Translations under genes and position numbers: made by a program
The notes under the pieces: model-generated
Databases searched by the model: none
Told to the model about the DNA's origin: nothing
The model's input: only the letters and a program-made list of their open reading frames with translations
Shown here: positions 59,110-64,000 of the stretch, in pieces
How the letters are laid out: each line of letters begins with the position of its first letter
How positions within the stretch are numbered: the first letter of the stretch is position 1
Source: Lunularia cruciata
Taxonomy: Eukaryota > Streptophyta > Marchantiopsida > Lunulariales > Lunulariaceae
Length of the DNA stretch: 64,000 nucleotides
NCBI GenBank assembly: GCA_948567375.1
Contig: OX419760.1
Span: 15,004,001 to 15,068,000 of the forward strand
Direction: 5' to 3'

Positions 59110-59824
59110 GGAGCTGACTTGGTTGAGGAGCATGAGATCCGTTCAGTGACCAGTGGTTTATTGCAGGCAACAACGGCTAGACTGGAAGAGTTGCCAGCTA
59201 GACCGGCCTTTAAGAGAGCATGGTTTACACCTGGTGTTGTCCTATTGGATAACCAGAGGGGGATTTTTTGTTTGGTGGGACCTTCAGGGAATGTCTATAC
59301 ACCACAGAGAGTCTTTGTTAGACTCTGGTGCGCAGCTCCTTACGTTGGGGAAGGCTACAATTGTCGGTCTGGAGTTACGGAAGACCGATGTGGAGAGGTG
59401 TCCATTTCAGATCCAGACATCTCTTGGTGGTGGTTCGACATAGTACACCACACATAGAGAGCTTGTTGTCCAAGTTCAGCCAGGTCATCCGACTGATAGC
59501 TCGGTGGTGAGAGCTCAGGCTATTGCGATGATAGCTGAGTCATATGATGTGCTAGTTGGGGGAGCAGTGTTATACCCCATGGGTTTCAACATTGACTATT
59601 GGGAGGAGACAGCCTCTTATAGACTTGGTTGGCAGTCTGGTGAAAGACGGGTATGTCACCTACCAATACGCTTCAGTAGTGGCAGTCTTGGCTCACTACA
59701 GTCCGGGACCATGGCAGCATCAGTTTTAGCTTTTAGTGGTGCAGTTACTTGGCCTGGTGACTTGTTGGAGGGGAACGCCCATGTAGAGGATACTCCAATA
59801 CCAGAGGAGATCACTCGGCTTTGA
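59110..59824 (+). pseudogene. C aspartic protease
   Basis: Front: FTPGVVLLDNQRGIFCLVG (59226-59280). Active-site segment LLDSGAQLLTLGK (about 59315-59355) with intact D-S-G-A. One frame change just before it. The C-terminal part SYDVLVGGAVLYPMGFNIDY (59540-59600) is equivalent to the retropepsin ILG-type segment. It leads in frame, through one TGA near 59823, to the methyltransferase. Confidence 0.75.
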
Positions 59825-59887
59825 AGTACGAGTGGGATTGTTCCATTAGGAGATGAGTGTGAGGATGAGCCTCCAGAGGCAATTGCT

Positions 59888-60897
59888 TTGACACCTCTGG
59901 ATACCACACTCATTGCTTGGCAGTATCCAGTAGAGGGGATATGCCTATTGGAGTTGTTTGGTGGGATCAGCACCGGACTAGCTGCGGTGTTACAGGCGGG
60001 TATACGAGTACAGAGGTACTTGTATGTAGAGAGAGATGAGATTGCTAGGCGAGTCTCTCTACATCATGTGGCCTATTGGTATCCGGAGTTATTACCAATG
60101 TCAGCAGTCAGAGGTTACCAGAAAGCCCTACCAGGAGACATTTCCTTACTGGGAGCGCATGACCTAGAGAGACATGGGCCTATTCACTTGGTGATTTTTG
60201 GATGGCCATGGCAGGGACATACACGTGCGGGCCGCAGTTTGGGTCTTCAGGATCCTCGTTCTGGTGTGTTTTGGGAGATGTTACGGATACTACGACATCT
60301 CCAGGTTCATCAGTCCATTTCTCCAGCTTACCTTTTGGAGAACGTTCCTTTGATGAGTGATTCTTGCACTAGAGTGGTGGCGAGTACATATCAGGTCCAT
60401 TCTTGGATGGGACCTGCTGTATTGTTAGATGCAGCCAAAGTGGGATCACGGGCTCATCGTCTTTGTCTTTGGTGGATGAACCTCTTACCCAGAAAGGTTC
60501 TACAGCGTGCTTATGATGGGATTCAGCAACTAGACCTTCTTGTTGATGATATCTTGGATGTTGGGCGTCAATCTCAGACAGTGGTAGTGGCTGATAGGTC
60601 ATCTATGGCAGTGGTGAACCTAGTTGGACAGCCTAGAGCCGCATTTCCCACACTCATGAGTTTCCTAGGCTCTCATGCTTTTTGAGAGGGAGGACCTGGA
60701 CTTGTTTGGGACTCACTGTTACAACAGTTGGTGGAGCCCAATGCTGATGAGAAGAGAGGGCAATGGGTTTTTGCACCGGTATTACTGCTGTTCCAGCAGT
60801 GTCAGAGGCATCAAGGCGTCAGGTGTTAGGTCAGGCTATAGACCTGAATTGTTTGACCTGGATTGTGAGCCTTGGCTTGGTAGAGTAGCGTAGGATG
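59888..60897 (+). pseudogene. C5-cytosine DNA methyltransferase domain within the C polyprotein
   Basis: Motifs appear in canonical order. Motif I (AdoMet binding): LLELFGGISTGLAAVL (59945-59992). Motif II-like: YLYVERDEIA. Motif IV: VIFGWPWQGHTRAG then DPRSGVFWEMLRIL (60191-60295). Motif VI: LLENVPLM (60335-60355). Motif VIII-like: VGSRAHRLCLWW (60440-60475). Motif X-like: RRQVLGQAIDLNCLTWIVS (about 60830-60880). The spacing and motif style suggest a DNMT3- or bacterial-like single-domain enzyme; I see no chromatin-reader domain. The catalytic Cys of P-C-Q is Trp here (60209-60211). A TGA near 60684 and a one-base slip near 60755 also break it. It would methylate cytosine at C5 if intact. 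Confidence 0.87.
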
Positions 60898-61229
60898 CGC
60901 TTGATAGGCATCACCACTCGGACACTTGTGAGCCCTATGCCTATCGAGACGATTCAAACACATGCTGGGGGCGATGGACTGAGTGGACATGGTATTCTTG
61001 GGACACATCCTATAGCTACTAGGGAGAGTGGTCTACTTGGAATCCATCCAGGTGAGCGTGGGCTACTTGGATTACACCCTTGGTCCACATGGGATGCAGC
61101 TAGAGGATGTGTGGAGCTTGTAGCCAGAGTGGAGGGAGTTTTTTGCACAGAGGTTGGGACCTCTAGTGGTCGGGAGCATGACACTATTGCTCCCAAGGGC
61201 CTAGTGTAGCAGTCAGTCAGTACGTCTTC
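60898..61229 (+). pseudogene. C linker between methyltransferase and RT
   Basis: Same frame as RT with a TAG at 60889 and one at 61207. It contains three copies of a short motif, GILGTHP, GLLGIHP and GLLGLHP (60991-61080). No domain was recognised. Confidence 0.6.
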
Positions 61230-62260
61230 CACTCCTACTACAGTTACAGAGGATACTTGGGAGCCAGATCTTGGACCCAAGCTTACTGGAGAGGAAAGAC
61301 GGAGGGTTTGGAGGTTCTTGAGGAGTCACACGAGTTGTTTTGCCTTCAGTATGAAGGATTTGGATGCTCTAAAAGGACCTGGTATACGGATTGAGCTGAC
61401 TAGCAACACACCAATTTTCCGACGTCCTTATCGATATAGTGATATAGAGAGGACATTGATTCAGAGCCGAAGTAGTGACCTTTTTGAGGCTGGTTTGGTG
61501 GAGATTTCACATGGAGAGTATGCATCAGCAACAGTAACGCCAGCCAAGAAGGATATGCATGGCAACTATACAGATAGGCGGATGTGTGGAGATTACCATC
61601 CTATCAACCAACAGACTAGGGCTGATCGGTATGCCATGCCTACACCGAAGGAGATTCTTGATGCGATTGGGCATGCAAAGGTCTTCAGTACTTTGCATCT
61701 TCGAGCAAGATATCATCAGTTGCCGATCAGGGAGGAGGATAAGTCCAAGACAGCATTTTGGGCTATTGATCCTCATGGCAAGGATGTATTATATCAGTGG
61801 AGGTTCTTACCATTTGGGTTAAAGAATGCTCTTGCTGAGTTCTAGAGGGTCATGGATAGGATCCTAGCTGGATTGGATTTTTCTCGGTGCTATATTGATG
61901 ACATTTTGGTTTATAGCACTACTATGGAGGAGCATGAGAGACAATTGTTGGAGGTTTTTGAGAGGTTGAGATCTCATGGCCTCAAACTACATCCTGGGAA
62001 GTGTAGGTTCTTCCACGAGCAGGTTGAGTATTTGGATCACAATATCTACCCTGGAGGACTTGGTGTTCAGCAGACCAAGGTGGAGGCTATTGCACATATT
62101 CCTCGGCCTACGGATGTGAGCAGAGTGTGAGCATTCCTTGGGTTGGCAAACTTCTATTGCCGCTATGTTAGAGGATTTAGTGCCATTGCCAAGGCCTTGA
62201 CGAAGCTGACCAAGCTTACACAGGAGTGGTGTTGGGGAGATGAGTAGGAGAGAGCTTTTG
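61230..62260 (+). pseudogene. C reverse transcriptase
   Basis: Motifs: RIELTSNTPIFRRPYRYS, YASATVTPAKKDMHGNYTD, RRMCGDYHPINQQTRADRYA, KVFSTLHLRARYHQLPI, WRFLPFGLKNALAEF and catalytic CYIDDILVYS (61888-61917) with both Asp intact. Thumb: HPGKCRFFHEQVEYLDHNIY and FLGLANFYCRYVRGFSAIA. Stops TAG 61843, TGA 62127 and TAG 62246 sit where CAG, CGA and CAG are expected. Confidence 0.92.
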
Positions 62261-62700
62261 TAGAGCTCAAGGAGAGGTTGACATTTGTTCTTATTTTGAG
62301 GAGACCGATCAGGGGACGACCATTTCAAGTTCATACTGATTGGAGTATGTTGGGGCTTGGAGCGGTGCTCACCCAACATGATGATGAGGAGAAGGAGTTT
62401 GTGGTGGCCTATGCTAGTCGCTCCAACAATTCAGCAGAGGCAAAGTATAGTTCATATGAGGGAGAGTGCTTGGCAGCAGTTTGGGCAGTAGCACATTTCC
62501 GATGTTACCTATTTGGTAACCCCTTCACTCTCATCACTAATCATCAGCCACTGAAGTGGTTGATGGAGTCTGACAAGCTTTCAAGGAAGCTTGCACGATG
62601 GGCTCTGATTTTACAGGAGTATGATTTCATGGTTGTTCACAGACCTAGAGTGGTGAACCGTGATGCAGATGGGTTGAGTAGAAACCCATGTCCCAGCCAG
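62261..62700 (+). pseudogene. C RNase H
   Basis: In the same frame as RT: QVHTDWSMLGLGAVLTQ (first Asp), YSSYEGECLAAVWAV (Glu), LITNHQPLKWL (the usual Asp of TDHQPL is Asn), RDADGLSRNP (last Asp). The frame is open from 62278 to 63060. Confidence 0.88.
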
Positions 62701-63060
62701 CAGGATCAGACCGGAGCACGTTGGCATGGTGAGACAAATGAGGAGATGGTGCCAGGTTGGCATGCATCGGCCTTTCTGTGTATATTTGCAGAGGCTTTGG
62801 TGGTATCTCTCTCAGTGCATAAAGGAGGAGTTATTGAGGTCACAGATCTAGAGAGTGAAGATATCGGTATAGTTCAGCGAGACATTCATGATGATGTCTT
62901 AGTGATGGACTATCTTTGCATTGGTGTTGTGGGTGGCACAGTTGGGGCCAAGGAGAGAGACCGTGTTCTTCAGCAAGCCAGACGGTTCAGATTGGAGGGT
63001 AGACACCTTTTGCGTGTATGGGAGGATGGTAGAGTGCAAGTAGTACCACTTCCAGCATAG

Positions 63061-63318
63061 AGACCACAGTTGGTCCGTCATGCTCATGAGGAGCTAGGAC
63101 ATTTTGAAGTAAAGCGTACATATAGCTTACTCCAGAGTCATTATTGGTGGCACGGTATGCAGACCAAGGTACAGCAGTTTGTTGCCAGATGTGTGGTTTG
63201 TGACCGAGTTAGAGCATCATTCAATGCTCCTACGCCACAATTACACCCATTACCTATCATGGGATTGGGTTACCATTGGAGTTTGGACTTTGTTGGACCT
63301 TTACTGCTAACTGTGAGA
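63061..63318 (+). pseudogene. C integrase N-terminal part, cut by a family A LTR
   Basis: Zinc domain HAHEELGHFEVKRTY ... CVVCDRVRASF (H2C2 intact), then WSLDFVGPLLLT with the first catalytic Asp. One TAG at 63058. The frame ends where the LTR begins at 63319. Confidence 0.88.
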
Positions 63319-63997
63319 TGTGAGCCGGCCTGTCTCTCACTCAGGATGAACCTCTGATGGCTATTATGGTAGCGCACCATGGACTAAGAAGGCAAGGAAC
63401 CCCAACTCCATCATACTCCTCCAAGGCTAACACTCCAAGACTCAAGACATTGCTCACTAGAGAACTCAATGAGAGAGAGATAGTTGCAAATGAAAGGATG
63501 ATGAGTACCTCCTCACTCCTTGTTTATATACTTGTGAAATAGTTACGTACCAAAGTTACTAATTACCGTAGTAACTCAAGTTACTAGACTAAAAGTCAAG
63601 TAAAGTCAAAAAGTAGAAAGGAATATCCATTCACATGGGCATATTCCCCTTATCTTGACCCAACCACTAAAGCAAGGATTCCTTCACATGGGCTATCCTT
63701 GGACTAAAGAAGAATCCAAAACAAAAAGGCTTGCGGGCCCAAGAGTTCTCAACTCTTTCCCCAAAGCCAAACACCTAGGAATAATACCAAGTCAACACAC
63801 TAAAATCCAAAATAGTGGTGCTCATCTTTTCTACTTCCTCTAAAGTAAGGTCCCATCTATCTTAGCTATGACTAACTTTAGCTAACCATGACTAATATAG
63901 AACCATCCTTTATCTCTATATAAATAATATCTCTTAAGTACTTGTAATACCAAGCTAAATATCACAATACCACACACATGCACAAATGGGTGTTACA
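63319..63997 (-). repeat. LTR of family A inserted in C, probably the 3' LTR of an element continuing outside
   Basis: 679 bp, TGTGAGCCGGCC...GGGTGTTACA, with a 12-bp deletion near 63650 relative to the other copies. The preceding bases are gaga; the three bases after (ttt) do not repeat them but match the polypurine tract start next to the A 3' LTR (31430). So internal sequence, not a solo-LTR flank, probably follows. Confidence 0.85.
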
Positions 63998-64000
63998 TTT

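Larger units (their letters stand above)
55551..63318 (+). mobile_element. Element C: Ty3/gypsy retrotransposon encoding a cytosine DNA methyltransferase domain
   Basis: Order: leader or LTR, gag with two zinc knuckles, protease, C5 methyltransferase, RT, RNase H, integrase start. Gag to methyltransferase lies in one frame; after a single slip near 60755 the end of the methyltransferase, RT, RNase H and integrase lie in one other frame. So the ancestral product was one polyprotein with the methyltransferase inside it. The copy is broken by several stops and is cut in integrase by a family A LTR at 63319; its 3' end is outside the window. Confidence 0.88.

Noticed and set aside
59888-60897. 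Host methyltransferase gene or processed pseudogene lying next to a retroelement
   Set aside because: It is in the gag/protease frame upstream and the RT frame downstream, with no poly-A, LTR or TSD between the parts.
1-64000. CRISPR arrays, rRNA, tRNA genes, bacterial operons
   Set aside because: No regularly spaced repeats, rRNA cores or ribosome-binding-site/operon structure; the content is eukaryotic retroelements.

Overview
This window is plant repeat DNA with no recognisable host gene. It is a pile of nested, mostly decayed LTR retrotransposons of the Ty3/gypsy superfamily. Evidence is tRNA-type primer-binding sites, TG...CA LTRs with target-site duplications (TSDs), chromodomain integrases, and long low-constraint stretches. 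The density and age spread suggest a very large seed-plant genome, most likely a gymnosperm; this is inference, since nothing here fixes the species. Names E, L, J, I, D1-D3, K, A, B, F, G and C are local labels.

Layout. 1-6878: E, a decayed chromovirus (+) interrupted by a solo LTR of family A (3510-4192). 6879-7700: antisense integrase remnant L. 7700-10677: unassigned, with a palindromic repeated motif. 10678-19470: remnant J (coiled-coil ORF fragments and an LTR-like promoter region), split by element I (12078-16204, TSD AAGGA) and by D2, a solo LTR (16285-18199, TSD TTGTG). 19470-25248: a short gag-like start, then D1 on the minus strand, which keeps gag, PBS and a 3.7 kb LTR. 25249-54931: remnant K (+; protease, RT, RNase H, integrase, then an unknown ORF). 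K contains D3, a 3.6 kb solo LTR with TSD ATATA. D3 contains A (TSD GTAC), and A contains B (TSD CATCC). K also holds F (46067-52582, TSD CAAGC), and solo LTR G (54932-55538) sits at its right edge. 55539-63318: C (+), a Ty3/gypsy element whose polyprotein carries a C5-cytosine DNA methyltransferase domain between protease and reverse transcriptase. C is cut at 63319 by another family A LTR that runs to the window end.

E, B, F and G belong to one chromovirus family: tRNA-iMet-type PBS, chromodomain, 5-bp TSDs. Family A uses a tRNA-Asp-like PBS and 4-bp TSDs; its complete copy here has lost most of pol. Family D has LTRs of about 3.65 kb with a long ORF (about 800 codons) inside U3, kept in frame at two independent loci.

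The two most unusual objects are the methyltransferase-bearing retroelement C and the coding LTR of family D. Further oddities are a pair of paralogous 70-residue ORFs between PBS and gag in the chromovirus family, a cysteine-rich ORF before gag in A, and an in-frame gag-to-integrase junction in A. Every element copy seen is damaged, often by changes that look like C-to-T deamination of methylated cytosines.
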